A stretch of DNA of 64,000 bases from Oscarella lobularis (GCF_947507565.1 NC_089177.1:2230648-2294647); one strand, 5' to 3'; positions 1 to 14,810 are shown, numbered from the stretch's first letter. The notes: generated from the letters alone by a model not told the origin. A program made the numbers and translations.

Positions 1-49
1 CAGTAGATCCTTTGCTCTTTCGTTTCTTGTATTCTTTCACTTATTGTAG

Positions 50-2076
50 ACTTGGCTCATCCGTACGCTATGATGTCTCGGGCGCCACCGCCGCCGCATT
101 GGGTTTCAGACATGCATCCTTATCCTCCTGGTCCTGGATATCATGGGCCTGTTAAAAAGGAGGAATCGGCTTGGGAAAGAGGAATGAAAAATGTCAAGGT
201 AATCAATACTATTGGTATCACAGAAAAGTATTAGATGGCAGTAAGTTCTCGTACAATAAAGACGGGAGCTTTTGCTTCTTTCTATTCATTGTACCAAAAC
301 CCTCCAGATGAACAGACAGACATTCGTGCACTTGCATAAAGGGTGCCATCATAAACACCTGTCGCTCAAAATTAGAAAAAGCTCGAAGCACATAACGCTC
401 GCATGATCAGATCACAATCTTGCATTTTATTGTACTGTGAAGTGATCACTAAACTATGGCACTGTAGGTCCTAAAGGCAAAAAAGCAGGAACGATTTGGT
501 GGAGATGGATCTGGTCCGCTTAGTGACGACGATGATCACCATCGGAAACATCGCCGGCGATCCTTATCATCCGAGTAGGCTAATCTAAGCACATTTTGAC
601 TTTTTTTAGAGAACTCTCACCTAGGAGCCGATCTAGAAGCAGAAGTCCGCAAAGAAATCGAAGGCGATACGCGGCGGGAAGTCGAAGTGCGTCGCCGTCG
701 CGTCGCGATGGCGGCGGAAGTTTACGTCGACGAGACGATCCTCCGTCCTCGTGGAGTCACCAGCAGCCGGACGAGTGGAAGGATCCGTGGCGACGGTCAC
801 CGTCGCCTTCGTCGCGACGACGAGCGAGAGTTCCATCACTGCGTAGAGAAAGATCGCCTCTGCAGCGCGATCAAGACAGAGGACGAGATTGGGAAACAGA
901 ACGAGACAGAGACAGAGATAGGGACAGAGACCGGGACAGAGACAGAGACTACAGGTTAGGGGGTCTTTACACAAGGGCGTAACGCTAGATGAGAGAGTTC
1001 TTTAGGTCTAGAACTTATAAACGCGGTAGGTCTCGATCGAGATCTAGGTCACGATCAAAGGTAACGGTGTAGAAAAACGAATCATCTTGATACCCAATGT
1101 CATCTTTTCTTAGGATCGAGATTACAAGAGACGGAAGGAGTCTAGTCCTAGAAGGTTTGAGGAAACGTCGTTGGGGATGAATCATATGATTTTTAGTGTA
1201 CGCGTCTAGACGCGTGCGATCACCGAGCCCGAGATCTCGACGCGACGGACGACGCACACGATCTCGATCGCGTGATCGAGAACGCGACCGGGAACGGGAA
1301 CGCGAACGCGAGCGTGAACGCGAAAGAGAAAGGGATCGCGAGCGAGAGCGACAGAGAGAAAGGAATCGCGATAGAGAGAGAAATCGCGATCGTTCTTCCC
1401 CTAGCGGCGGCGAATCGAAGTCGAGATCGAGGGATTGGCGCAGTCCGGGTCAAGAAGCGAAGCGGCGAGGTACCGTCGATGAAAGAGACGAACGGCAACA
1501 GCAACAGGATGCCGAGAGACGTGGGAAGTCGAGGAGAAGTCGGAGCAGGTGATCGAGTCGTCGCTGGCTACGAATTCAATATCAATAGTCTTGTTTAGCT
1601 CTTCGTCTTCGTCGTCGTCATCGTCGTCGTCTTCTGAAGCACCGCTCTCGGCTAAGAACGGCGACGGCGACGACCCTTCGTCTTATCAGCCTTGCGTGTC
1701 GCCTGTGTCGCCGAATGTGAAGCGCGATGTAAGCCCTATCAGTTCGGCTGAATCGAAGAAGCGTTCTCAGCCGAAATCAGTAAGTCGATGGGAGATCGAA
1801 GATATGCGTAATCCGTCAATTGTTTTTTAGGGCATATCGTTCAAGCTGGTTGGAAAGAGGCGGCTGCTTGGCGGCGTCACTGCTGCTGCTTCTGTTGCAG
1901 ATGATTCGCACTCTCCCCCCAGAAGTCCAGACAGCGTGTCTGCTCCTGCAACGGCCACTGCCGATGATGGCAAGTCTGAAGAAGCTTCACTTCGAAAGCA
2001 GCGTCTTCTTGAGGAGTTGCGAGCCGTTGAAGCCGCAATAGCGAGAAAGAGGGCGAAAATGAAATCAAGCAAATAG
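50..2076 (+). CDS. ZC3H18-like RS-rich nuclear RNA-processing protein, C-terminal part (5' end outside window)
   Basis: The gene is entered mid-way: an acceptor at about 49 opens an exon with the motif SAWERGMKNVK, which resembles the W-E-R-G-x-x-x-A-K block of ZC3H18 as I recall it. Exons lie at about 50-198, 468-574, 610-954, 1006-1060, 1114-1154, 1210-1548, 1599-1779 and 1809-2076, all joining in frame with GT-AG introns. The middle is an arginine/serine/aspartate/glutamate low-complexity region (RSRSRS, then RDRERDRE runs), followed by a poly-serine stretch. The last exon ends EELRAVEAAIARKRAKMKSSK, like the C-terminal helix of ZC3H18. ZC3H18 links the nuclear cap-binding complex to RNA export or decay. 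The CCCH zinc finger would lie upstream of the window and is not seen. RS composition alone would fit other splicing factors; the two anchored motifs drive the call. Confidence 0.6.
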
Positions 2077-2104
2077 ATGGTTCGGCAAATGTAAATCAAG
2101 ATCA

Positions 2105-2110
2105 AATAAA
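2105..2110 (+). promoter_or_regulatory. Putative polyadenylation signal of the ZC3H18-like gene
   Basis: AATAAA lies 29 bases after the stop codon at 2074-2076 and before the COPB1 start at 2283. The spacing suits a short 3' UTR; no transcript evidence is available. Confidence 0.5.
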
Positions 2111-2282
2111 ACGGTGCTAAAAACGTTGGAATAGAACAAAGCACGATTTTGAATGTGATTAAAATGTTTATCGCTTTTTTTGCGAACTCAAGTGCGCTAA
2201 AGGAAGACGCTGTTTTTTTGTGTACACTGCCACGTCACACGTCACGTGTTCTCCTCTCGCGAGTCTCGGGCGTCGTCTCGCA

Positions 2283-5200
2283 ATGACTGCCGCGGAACAG
2301 GCTTGCTACACTCTTCTCAACGTCTCCGACGATTCGGAGACGCCGAACGAAATGCAGCTGCGTCAAGATCTTCGTACGTGGAGGGGCCCCCTCAGAAGGA
2401 GATCTCCATATTCCGCTCTTTCCCCCGTAGAGAAAGGCGACACGTCGACGCGCATCGCGACAGTGAAAACGATCATACAAATGATCCTGAACGGCGAAAA
2501 GATGCCGGGACTTCTAATGCCCATGATCCAATACGCGATGCCGACCGACGATCATCTCATGAAGAAATTGCTTCTCGTCTTCTTCGAAATTGTCCCGAAA
2601 ACGCAGCCGGACGGAAAACTCCTCCACGAAATGATCCTAGTCTGCGACGCCTATAGACGAGTGAGAAAGGCGAAGAGAGACAGAGAGAGAGAGAGAAATG
2701 GTCACTCGTTTTCTAGGACCTTCAACATCCCAATGAATACATCCGTGGATCGACTCTACGTTTCCTGTGCAAACTCAAAGTAATGGGGCAGTGAGATCTA
2801 TAGGTTCGGAACCTGTGAAGTGATGCGTTACATAGGAACCGGAGCTGCTTGAGCCCCTGATGCCGGCCATTCGCCAGTGTCTCGAGCACCGTCACGCCTA
2901 CGTTAGACGAAACGCTGTTCTGGCCATCTACACTATATACAAGTGAGAAATCGATTAAATTCAATACTAATTCATTATTGGTGTTATTTAGGAGTTTTGA
3001 CTATCTGATATCCGACGCTCCCGAGTTGATGCAGGATTTTCTCGAGAAGGAGCAGGACGCCTCTTGCAAGCGAAACGCTTTTATGATGCTCATTCACGTC
3101 GATCAGGAGCGAGCGCTCGACTATCTGAGCACGTGCATCGACCAAGTTCACACGTTCAACGACATTCTCCAACTCGTCATAGTGGAATTAGTTTACAAGG
3201 CGAGAAGAGGAATACCTGAAGGAGGGGCACCTTAATTTGTATTCTTAGGTTTGCTTTGCTAATCCGTCGGAGAGGGTTCGCTTTATACGCTGTATTTACA
3301 ATCTCCTCAATTCGTCTTCGTCGGCTGTGAGATATGAGGCAGCTGGGACTTTGGTCACGCTCTCTTCGGCTCCTGCGGCAGTGAAGGTTCGCTGCACTCG
3401 TTTCTTTTCTCTCTCGTTGCCTTGACAACGTTATGTCTTTCCAGGCTGCTTCTATTTGCTACGTGGATCTTATTGTGAAGGAAAGCGACAATAACGTGAA
3501 GCTGATTGTTTTGGATAGGCTGATCGAGTTGAGAGAGAATCCGTCGCACGAACGAGTCTTGCAAGTGGGCTTGCACCCTTGTTCGATTGCCGTCTCCTCT
3601 ACTCTACTTTTGACTAGGACCTCGTTATGGACATCCTTCGCGTTTTGTCTTCGACCGATCTCGAAGTGAGAAGCAAATGTTTAGATCTCGTTTTAGATCT
3701 GATTTCGTCGAGAAACATCGAAGAGGTGACGCAAAAAATTAGAGCCGTCCTTTCCTGTTCGCAAAAAAAGTCGTTTTCAGGTTGTACTAGTTCTTAAAAA
3801 GGAAGTGTCTAACACTACGAACGAGGCTGGTCAGCGAGACGACGTTGGATCCTACAGACAGGTAAGAAAGAGAACGAGGAAGGAACTAGTACGGAGCCTA
3901 TATAGTCCTTTTTTTTCCCGTAGCTCTTGGTTCGTACTCTTCACTCGTGCAGTATCAAATTTCCCGACGTTGCGCCGTCGGTCATACCCGTGTTGCTGGA
4001 GTTTCTCAGCGACACGAACGAAGATGCGGCGGCCGACGTCCTCGTCTTCGTCAGGGAAGCGATTCAGAAATCGGATTCTCTACGACCGACGATCGTCAAT
4101 CGTCTTCTCGACGAATTTCACAGAATCAAATCGCAAAGGTATCGTGTGAGCTATCCTTTTTTATTTTACCACCTTCTGTGATGACGATAAACAGGATTCA
4201 TCAAGCGACCATGTGGATTTTGGGCGAATACTGCGTCACAGTGCCGGAAATTCGGCACTTCATGGACGAAATCAAAAAGGCGGTGGGAGAGGTACGTAAA
4301 CAGGCAGAAAAGTTCCTCGTAATTCTTCAGCATTGACCCTTTCTCAGGTTCCGATGGTTGATTCTGAGTTGAGGAAAGCAGCTGCGGTCGAAGAAAGCGA
4401 CGGTGAGACTAATCATAAAAAGCATCGACTTCCTTTCAGCAACACTTTCTTCTTCTTCAGAAGCGCCGTCGTCGTCGTCTTCGTCGACGTCCGGTCGAAT
4501 GCTCGTCACAGCGGACGGCACGTACGCGACGCAAAGCGCCTACACGGCGAAAGCGTCCAAGAAGGGAGCAGCCGAGAAGAGGTATCACTGCACCACGATG
4601 AAATCTTGCAGTGCTCGTAAGCGTTTATTAGACCGATTCTGCGCGGCTACCTTTTGGACGGCGATTTCTACGTTGGCTCCGTTTTGGGATCGACGCTTAC
4701 CAAGCTGGCGCTCAGATTTTTGTCTCTCGTACCTGATCCAGCCAAGCAAAACGTAAGACCAAATGATGACTTGAGTGTATACGTATAATTCTTCTCCGAA
4801 AAGGCGTTCTGCGGCGAAAGTATGCTTATTGTATCCAGCATGATTCATCTGGGAAAGTCGGGGCTGCCCAAACAGGTCGGCCACGGACGCGTCTTCTCCT
4901 TTTCGCGTGTGCCATGGGTTATTTGTAGCCGATTGCTGACGACGATTTGGATCAGTTGATGCTGTGCATTCGCGTCATGTGCGATCGATCGCCCTTTATG
5001 ATCGAAGTGTTCAACAGGCAGTGCCGAAGCTCGTTGTCGATGATGCTCGCTGTCAAGGAAGAAAGACCCAAAGTATCCAAGGTTTGGGAAAAGTGAAATG
5101 ACTAGATAAGTGGCAAAGAACGTACGCGCGCAGGCTGCCGAACGGAGAAAAGCGTTTATGAACGAAGAAGCCGACGATCCCATTTCTTTTGTGCAACTGG

Positions 5201-6442
5201 TGCCCAAGCAGGACGGAGGAACAACCGAGGTGTGTTGTCATGATCATGACGTTGATGTTCCCCCAGCAATTATCGTCGTCTTTCTAGAATCAATTCGAGG
5301 CAAGTTTGCTTCAAGCTGTTGGCACCGCACCCAAGAAAACGGATACGGTATCATCGAAATCTCAGCTGAACAAGGTTCTGTATTCCCTATGATTGATAAG
5401 AAGAAATGACGGTGTAATTTTGCGTCTCGAAGGTTCACCAATTGACTGGGTTCAGCGATCCCGTCTACGCCGAAGCCTACGTGCACGTCAATCAGTTTGA
5501 TATCATCCTCGACGTTCTCGTGGTCAACCAGACGACGGACACGCTGCAGGGATTGACCGTTGAGCTAGCCACGCTTGGTAGGAGCGACCGATTTTGTTGG
5601 GACTCTGTCCTCTTTCATTGGCGCGTTCAGGGGATTTGAAATTGGTTGAAAAACCGATGCCTCTTACTCTTGGGCCTCACGACTTCTGCAACATCAAGGT
5701 TTGTTATAGAGAAGAGTCGGCTAGGTTGAATTACTGAATCCTTTTATTAGGCTAGCGTCAAAGTGGCTTCGACGGAAAATGGGATCATCTTCGGGAACAT
5801 CGGTTTTTCTTTTGAAGAATTCGCAGTTTTCGTACTGTTACCTTTTTTTTTCTTTTAGTTTATGATGTTTCCGGTGGACAGTCAGATCGAAATTGCGTCA
5901 TTCTCAACGACATTCACATTGACATCATGGACTACATCGTTCCGGCACATTGCTCGGACTCGGAATTTCGAAAAATGTGGGCCGAGTTCGAATGGGAGAA
6001 CAAGGCAAGAGAAAGGTTGCAAAGTTTTCTAAAGTTGGAACATCTGTTACAGGTCACCGTTTCCACGAATATTACCGGTATGCAAGAATATTTAAAGCAT
6101 CTACTCAAGTGCACAAACATGCAGTGTCTGACACCAGAAGAGGTAGAGAGACCGTTTAAATACGTGTTCTTGTGGGGATTTGTTTTTCAGGCGCTCTCCG
6201 GTGACTGTGGTTTTATGGCTGCGAATCTTTATGCTAGAAGCATATTTGGTGAAGATGCACTGGCCAACTTGAGTATTGAAAAAGGGGCCGAAGGTGCGCC
6301 GGTGACTGGGCACATTCGAATCAGGGCAAAAAGCCAGGTGAGTTTTCTTGAATCGAGATGATTCGTTATTTTGAATTTGCCGCAGGGAATGGCGTTGAGC
6401 CTTGGCGATAAAATTAATTTGTCACAGAAAGTACAGAAGTGA
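2283..6442 (+). CDS. COPB1: Coatomer subunit beta (beta-COP)
   Basis: Beta-COP is a core subunit of the COPI coat, which acts in retrograde Golgi-to-ER and intra-Golgi vesicle traffic. The ATG at 2283 gives [14 protein letters not shown], matching the animal beta-COP N-terminus. Many short exons follow with 45-100-base introns. Recognisable blocks in order are: the HEAT/adaptin-N trunk ([72 protein letters not shown]), the linker with TYATQSAY, the appendage region ([20 protein letters not shown]), and the C-terminal block [18 protein letters not shown]. The end is [15 protein letters not shown] followed by VQK and a stop at 6440-6442. Co-linear coverage looks complete, with no frameshift seen. 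YARS2 starts 89 bases downstream on the same strand. Confidence 0.95.
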
Positions 6443-6530
6443 TGCAGAACGAATAATTTGCCGGCTTTGTTGTAGGCTCGAGAAAATATACCCGATTTCC
6501 CTTTTACTATGTCACGTGACTTTATCATAC

Positions 6531-8520
<1,990 letters not shown>

Positions 8521-8579
8521 GGGTTGTCGTGGTGTCAAATGCGCGCAAGAGTGAGGCCCAAATCTCTTAAAAAGAAGTC

Positions 8580-10270
8580 TCATGATCGACAGAGTCTTTT
8601 ATTTGCTTCAATAATCTTCTCTCTTGCCGTTTCGTCGAGACGAAACAGCGAGAAAGTCTCGTCGAGGGGAGGCTGGCACGCCGTCGCCGATCGAAATCCT
8701 CCGCGCGGTCGCGCGACTTGCGGCGGTTCGTCGTAGACGATGCACACGTCGTTCGGTAAGCGGCTCACATTCAGAACGCTTAGAATAGTCGTTCCCAAAC
8801 CTTCCAATACTTCGCCCGTATTGAATCCCGTTCGAAATTGATCGTAGCGATCGGCACTTCGTCTCTGCCACGCGTTCCACAATTTGTCGATGTAGCCGTG
8901 ATGGAGATAGAATTCCGGCGCGTCCGCCGAATCCGTCGTGCACATGGTGCCGCCGACGGCGCAGTGGAACTGATTGTGCAGCGTTCCTTCCATTTGCCAT
9001 TGCCACTCGTCGATATCGTCGGCGCGCAACGCGAGCACGCGTTCGACGGCCTCCGAATTGGGCAGCGTCCGAGACGAACGAAAGCGACGTCGCACCGTGA
9101 TGCAGTCGCCACTAGGCGCGCAATTGAACGGCCCGTCGCCGACCGCCCAACCGTTTCGCCCGTCGCCGTTCGATCCCAGCCAGCTGGGATCGTCTTGCCA
9201 TACGGGCGCGTTCCACGGATCGTCGGCGTAGCGACTCCAATCCCAGAACGGCTGCGTGACGCGACAGTCGACTCGGCGAAGGAGATTCTCGAGCTCGAGA
9301 ACGTAGGCTCGGTGCCACGGAAGAAGGAGATGACGGTCGTGTATACCGTTGAAAAAACTGGTACGATGAAGATTGAGTAGGGCGCGAAATTGGTTCTCGT
9401 ACGTCGTTTCTGCTGTCTTATAGGCTCGAATGTAGCGCAGACGCTCGCTTCGGCTCATCGACGTTATGTCCTTTCGCACGCGACAGCATCGCACCAACTC
9501 GCCTCCTTCGCAAACGCATCTTCGACCGCACTCGTCATAGACGATGGAGTCGGCGGCGTCTCGACATTGTCCACTGGCGTCTAATAGAAGACAAATTGAA
9601 TGAGAATCTCTTCGCTCTTTTGTCGGGGCGGCTGGTACCTGTCGGACACGGAGCTCGTTGGCAAGGTGAGCTTTGGGCGAGGGGACCGCAGGGACGACCG
9701 GAATTGGCCGGTCTCACGACGATAGTTCGTTGTCGGGATCGTTGAGACGGGCCGCAAGTTTGAGAACAGGCTGACCACGTACCCCATTCACTTTCGACGC
9801 AATCGACTAAAGCAGAGTCATCATTAGATGATTACCTTCCAAAAAACTTGAAACTTAAAAAAACAATGGGTACCTGGACAAGGCCCACTGTTGCATCGTT
9901 GCGACTCCCGTAGCACGATCGTTCCCAGTGTCGACGAGTCGCAACCCTGGGGACGAAGTGATCTCGTCTGATGACGATAACCGCCGGTGCCGCACGTTCG
10001 ACTGCATCTCGACCACGCGCCCCACTCCGTGTATTGGCAGACAGGAGGCGGCGTCGAGGTACTGGCAACGCATACGTCGTCGCGATCGTTGCAGCAGTCG
10101 CCCCACTGTCGGCACTCGCCGTCGCAGTAGCAGGTCTCCCCGTTCGGTCCATCAGCGCGACAGTTGGCATCATAGCCGTCGCTACAGCACGGAGACAGTC
10201 GACACGAAGAAGCGCTCACGTCAAACGCACAGATAACGATCAGACAGATGCTAATGGAAAGAAAAGCCAT
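8580..10270 (-). CDS. Secreted multidomain tyrosinase-like copper protein (SMB-TSP1-TSP1-tyrosinase)
   Basis: There are three exons: about 9874-10270, 9639-9806 and 8580-9580, which join in phase. The ATG at 10270 gives MAFLSISICLIVICAF, a signal peptide. Exon 1 then holds a somatomedin-B-like module (CYCDGECRQWGDCCNDRDDVC) and a TSP1 repeat (EWGAWSRCSRTCG). Exon 2 is a second TSP1 (EWGTWSACSQTCG). Exon 3 starts with a cysteine-rich, VWC-like stretch and then the type-3 copper domain. CuA ligands are likely the histidines in LLNLHRT and RHLLLPWHRAY; CuB ligands are in LHNQFH and YLHHGYIDKLW, so all six appear present. Tyrosinases oxidise phenols to quinones; a secreted form could act in cross-linking or melanisation (inference). 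The AATAAA inside its last codons (about 8596-8601) may double as a poly(A) signal. Confidence 0.85.
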
Positions 10271-10526
10271 TGTGGTATGCACTACCGTAAGAGGAAAAGT
10301 GTTGCTCCCTAAACGCGGGCTGCCTCATATAAACGTTAACATGGAACTAATTTCTGATTAGCGGTTAGCAGTGCCCGTGGCAACCGGGTCTATGCTCTAC
10401 GACGACGAGACGTGCAACCGAGGCAACAAGCATTTGCTTCACCGAAAGGAACCCAATAAAAAGACAGGAAGGTACCGTCATAAATTTAAAAAAAAAACGC
10501 CAAACGCGTAAAAATCTTTGGCCCAG

Positions 10527-11667
10527 CTACTTGCAAGCTGTGACGGCTTCGATGATATTCGGATGGGGATGGTGCACCCCTTTCGGATCCCCGCCTTTTA
10601 GGGAACCACGATACGTCGCAATGAATTGTTTGACGTAGCCGTCAGAGCCGCGAGGATCGTGAACGCTTTCCGTTGCCGCCGGTCTTTCCCAGAATCGCAG
10701 CTGCGAGTCGCCGATCGTCCGCTGGGCATTAAGACGAATCTCCTCCATTAGCCACTCGGTCATCTCGTCGCCCATGTGTTCGTCTAGAAGCGACTCCCTG
10801 GTGATGGGCACGGGCATAAAACGCATTTTCGCGGCGGTTCGCGGCGCGAGAAAATGCTTGATGGCGGCAAACGCGCCGCGCATCATGTATCCCGAGTTGA
10901 CGCAGAGTATGCGCGCCAGTCGTTCAGGGTAGTGGTGAGAGAGGATCTGGTTGACGCGATAGGCGACGCGCGGACTGCAGGCGGCGAGAAACATGCCCGT
11001 GCAATCCATCACCCAGACGCACGAGTCGGATCCGTTCGGAATGGTTGCCATCGATCGAATGGCTTGTTCGAGGAGATAGACGACGTGTGCAACGGAGTCC
11101 TCGGCGCACGCCGAGCTCGCCGTTAGCGTCATTTGAATGAAGGAGGAGTAGAAGACGGCGCGGCCGAGGGCGTCGTGACCGACCTGACGCTAAGGAGAAA
11201 AAGATATATATGCTTTCAAGTCCGCCATATACTGGTAATACCATTGCATGATATCCGGTCTTCTCTCTGCACCATTTGCAGGTCCACTGGTCGGGCCTTT
11301 CCCTCTGTCGCCACAGGATGCTATCTTGAATCATATCAAGTGCGGCCTTCACATCCCAGTCACGTGCACGCAGGTAGCGGTACAAACTAAGAAGTAATCT
11401 TGATATTCAATTGAATTGGTAAAGATCTATCTTCTCATATGGAACTTCAAGACGGCTACTACTACTACACAATAGCATATAGATACATAGATATATCATG
11501 ATACGGTACCAAAAAGGTGTTGCGAGACAGTGACAGTGCATGACTGCACTGCAAACTCACCTCGTGGGATCTCGCGTTATCTCGACATGATCAGAACCTA
11601 CTGTCTGATCTAGAAGGCTCGCCAGTTCTTTTTCTAGTCGCTGCACCTGGTCGGATCCTCTTTCCAT
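10527..11667 (-). CDS. SEC14-like CRAL-TRIO domain lipid-transfer protein
   Basis: Three exons join in phase: 11561-11667 (starting MERGSDQVQRLEKELASLL), 11242-11386 and 10527-11189. Exon 2 reads LYRYLRARDWDVKAALDMIQ, the CRAL-TRIO N-terminal helical motif, followed by ILWRQRERP. Exon 3 begins RQVGHDALGRAVFYSS and continues with WVMDCTGMFLAA, HYPERLARILCVNSGYMMRGAF and IKHFLAPRTAAKMRF, the typical lipid-binding CRAL-TRIO core. The protein is about 304 residues, soluble, with no signal peptide or GOLD domain. Such proteins bind and exchange hydrophobic ligands such as phosphoinositides or retinoids; the ligand cannot be told from sequence. It ends CK and a stop at 10527-10529. Its start is 96 bases from the divergent KANSL3 start, so the two may share a promoter. 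Confidence 0.82.
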
Positions 11668-11763
11668 GAGCGATACCTGTCGTCAAGATCCTAGGATCCG
11701 TGCGCTTAGTAGCGAACTTGACCACGCCTAAGCGCGCATGCGTCGACCGAAACAGACCAAGTC

Positions 11764-14614
11764 ATGTCGTTGAGCTCGTATTTCCTCAGCGAATACCAAA
11801 TGGACGCCGTTCTGAGCGAGCACTCGTACTCGAAGTCGTGGTCCTGTCATCCGGAAGCGAGTCGCGCGCGTCCGAAGCGCACGCTCTTCGCCGAAAGGCG
11901 TCGAAAGCGCCTCGCTCCGTCGAACGACGACGAAAGCGAAAAGGACGGCAGCGAGGGCGAAATCGACGTCGTGGAGGCAATCGACGAACCGCCGGCGGGA
12001 GCGACGTCCCGACGTCCAGCGTTCGACGAGCACAAAATGCGAAGTCTCATGTACGAGTGCGAAACGTATAGCGACGTCGTGCGACCGAACGTCGTCGCTG
12101 CCGACAAATGGGAAGAGCAGATGAAGAAGTACACGTCGATATATATATATATATATATATATAGCGGATTAACATTATTTTTTCATTGATTTTCGCACAG
12201 AGATGATTGGACGCCGAGACAACACGCTCTGTTTCGGAAAGCGGTCGAAGTCTTGGAAGGCGACCAATTAGCGAGACTCGCCTATGAGAATGTGAGCGAG
12301 CAACGGGCGCACTTCTATTTGAATTTTTTCAAAATTATTTTTTCTTTGCAGCACATAGACGAAGCTGTCATGAGACGCTTGCACACGAACAAGTCGGCAG
12401 TCAAATTTCGAAAAATTTTGGCTGATATTTCGTGGGTGAGGATTCGAGTAGTGAAGGGATATTATATATTTTTTGAATCTTTTTTCCCCTTCTAGGACAT
12501 GCCTCTTTGTCAGTGGCTGCATGGCACGTTTTCCAACGGTCTGAGTACGCCCCTACTTGCCACGTACCTCGACATCCTTCAAGCCATCAGAACGAAAGTA
12601 CTACAGAGGGAAAAGATGCTGGGTGGACAATCGATGTGACGAGGATTTGCTTTAGGCTCCCAGTCTCGTCGATAAGATGGTCTCTTCTGTTGCATCGAAT
12701 CCAACTGCCGGCTTAGCGCTGAGTCTCCTGTTGAAAAGACCTTGGGATCCGGCGATAGCTCTATTAGCGGGCGGGAGACAGGTTCGACGAATTTTGGGGG
12801 TTCGACTGTTGTAACCTCTTTTTCTATAGAGAAAGTTGCCGGGTTCTCCATTCGTCGTCGTCGTTCCTTCCGTTCCTCCAAGTCTTACGTTGTCGTCGAC
12901 GAAACGTTCAAAAGCGTGGCACTCGCATCTCTCTACTCTGGGTTAGACGTCTGTCGTTGCGCTGCCCCGTTTGGGGAACCCTATTGTTTAGGAAAAGTCA
13001 TTCCTGTTACCATATTCGGAGACTTGTATCACGCTGGGGCCAATATTCGAATAGACGAATGCGTTGAGAAATTGGTAGGAGCTACGCAGCGGAAGGTTCG
13101 AGAGGTATGCGTACTTGTTTGTTGCGCGCTAGTTCTCTCATATAACTCACTATGTATTGTTGCAGTTGCAAGGACACTTTAATTCGAGGCCCGTGGTGCT
13201 TATTGGTTGGGACACGGGTGCTCTCATTGCGTGCAAAGTGAGAAGTCAAATGCACGCTTTATCTCTCTGTGTTTATCTTTGCCTGCTACAGGTTGCGTCG
13301 AAAGAGGACGTAAATGCTGTCATATGTTTGGGCTATCCTTTTGAGGGAATTTCGCTAGCAACGAAAGAAGTAGGCGCTCCGCCGACTTTAGCGTAGTTTT
13401 TAGCTGACGGTTTTTTTTCTCTAGACGTGCTGGAATTCTTTGATGATGGTGACGTCTCCCGTTCAGTTTATTTTGGGATCCGAGTCGAAGTGTTGCAATA
13501 TATCTCGTCTCGACGTGAGAGAGAAAGAGTGAAACGAAAGTTTTGTTACTTCTCCTGCCTCGTATATAGTACTTTCGCGACAAGATGCAGGCCGACACGA
13601 GCATGACCGTCGTTGAAGGAGCCGATGATTACGTAAGGCAATGAAAAACGGTGTTCTTCGTCTCTTCTCAGTTTGACTTCAATGCAGTTGCGCATGTCGT
13701 GGGAAAGGAAAAAGTCGGAAGCGGTCACTCAGAGCATGATAGACAAGTGCCTACAGGTATGAACTATCGCGATCACGGTAAAGCTTCCTTTATTTTATCT
13801 TATGCAGGAAGAAATCAGCGAGTTCCTTTGTCAAACGTTGACCTCTGCCCCCTATCGAGACGCCATCGACGTGGAGTCGAGCGACGACCAGCGTCGTTTG
13901 ACTCGTCGTCGTCGCGGTCGACCGCCGTCGAATTCGACGAAATACGGTTCGAAGGCGACGGCGACGCCGTGGGTGCAACCCAAATCATCGTCGACGGAAT
14001 CGGCAAAGAAATCCAAACCGGATCCAACTGCTGCGAGAGTGGGCACGTCGTCGTCGATGGTAGCACCCCTGAAGCAGATACTTTCTTCTGGAGGGCTTGG
14101 TGCGAGTGCGACCAAAGCGACGGCAACAGCGACGACTGTAGCGACGACCGCGTCATCGCCGTCGTCGTCGTCGTCGTCGTCTCGTCCAGCGACTGTTACG
14201 GCTCACATCTCAGCTAAACCGCCGTTGTCAACTGGCGGCGTTCAGCAGCCTTCGCCGTCGCCGCCGTCGTCACTTCCTTCGTCGCAACAGCAGCAGCAGC
14301 AACAGACGAAGCCGGCGGCGACGTTGTTTCGATATACGCCTTCTTCGGGGCAGTCGTCGGCTTCGACTTTTCCTCTGACGAAGCAGCATCTGGACTTTTC
14401 TCCGCAGGTCTTTGTTCGGCCTTTGGGAAGCGCGGCAGCGGCGACGGCCAAACCTCGCGTTGGCAATGAGCATGCCTATCATTTTCACAAAGTCAATCCG
14501 GACGCAATGCAAGGGAACAGGGAAGCCAAAGTGAAGAAAACAGATCAGGAGAAGGGCGAGAAGAAGACGGAATCTCAAGATACAGTAGAGAGGGAAAGTA
14601 GTGAGGAAAAGTAA
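11764..14614 (+). CDS. KANSL3: KAT8 regulatory NSL complex subunit 3
   Basis: KANSL3 is a subunit of the NSL histone H4 acetyltransferase complex. The ATG at 11764 gives [14 protein letters not shown]. Conserved blocks follow: [41 protein letters not shown] and [15 protein letters not shown]. The alpha/beta-hydrolase-like core contains [43 protein letters not shown] and [20 protein letters not shown]. The nucleophile elbow is GWDTG, lacking serine, so the fold is probably non-catalytic as in vertebrate KANSL3. The long last exon (from about 13808) encodes a tail rich in S/P/T/A with a glutamine run near 14286-14307. Exons are separated by short introns, one with an AT microsatellite. The stop is at 14612-14614. 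It is divergent from the SEC14-like gene. Confidence 0.92.
12139..12163. repeat. (AT)n microsatellite in a KANSL3 intron
   Basis: A perfect run of about 12 AT dinucleotides lies inside an intron of KANSL3, just 3' of the exon encoding WEEQMKKY. Confidence 0.9.
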
Positions 14615-14721
14615 GGTAGTTTTAGTTTATTCGGAGAAGTTCCGAGAACCCTTGAAGTTTTTATGAAAATCTTCGATTCGCTGCTCTATTGGCTTTACTC
14701 CAGTACGCGGGAGCTCTAATT

Positions 14722-14727
14722 AATAAA
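14722..14727 (+). promoter_or_regulatory. Putative polyadenylation signal of KANSL3
   Basis: AATAAA lies 108 bases after the KANSL3 stop and before the hairpin cluster. Confidence 0.4.
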
Positions 14728-14810
14728 ATTGGCTATGCTTTTCCGTACTTTTCAGTTTTCACGTAACGTAGTACCTTGACGGTGATATCAGTGATATCAC
14801 CAATACTAAG

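Noticed and set aside
633-1504. Antisense open frames over the RS-rich exons
   Set aside because: Low-complexity arginine/serine codons open the reverse strand; the forward frame has matched splice phases.
13651-14217. 188-codon frame overlapping the end of KANSL3
   Set aside because: It is out of frame with the conserved KANSL3 exons and arises from the poly-serine/GTCGTC tract.
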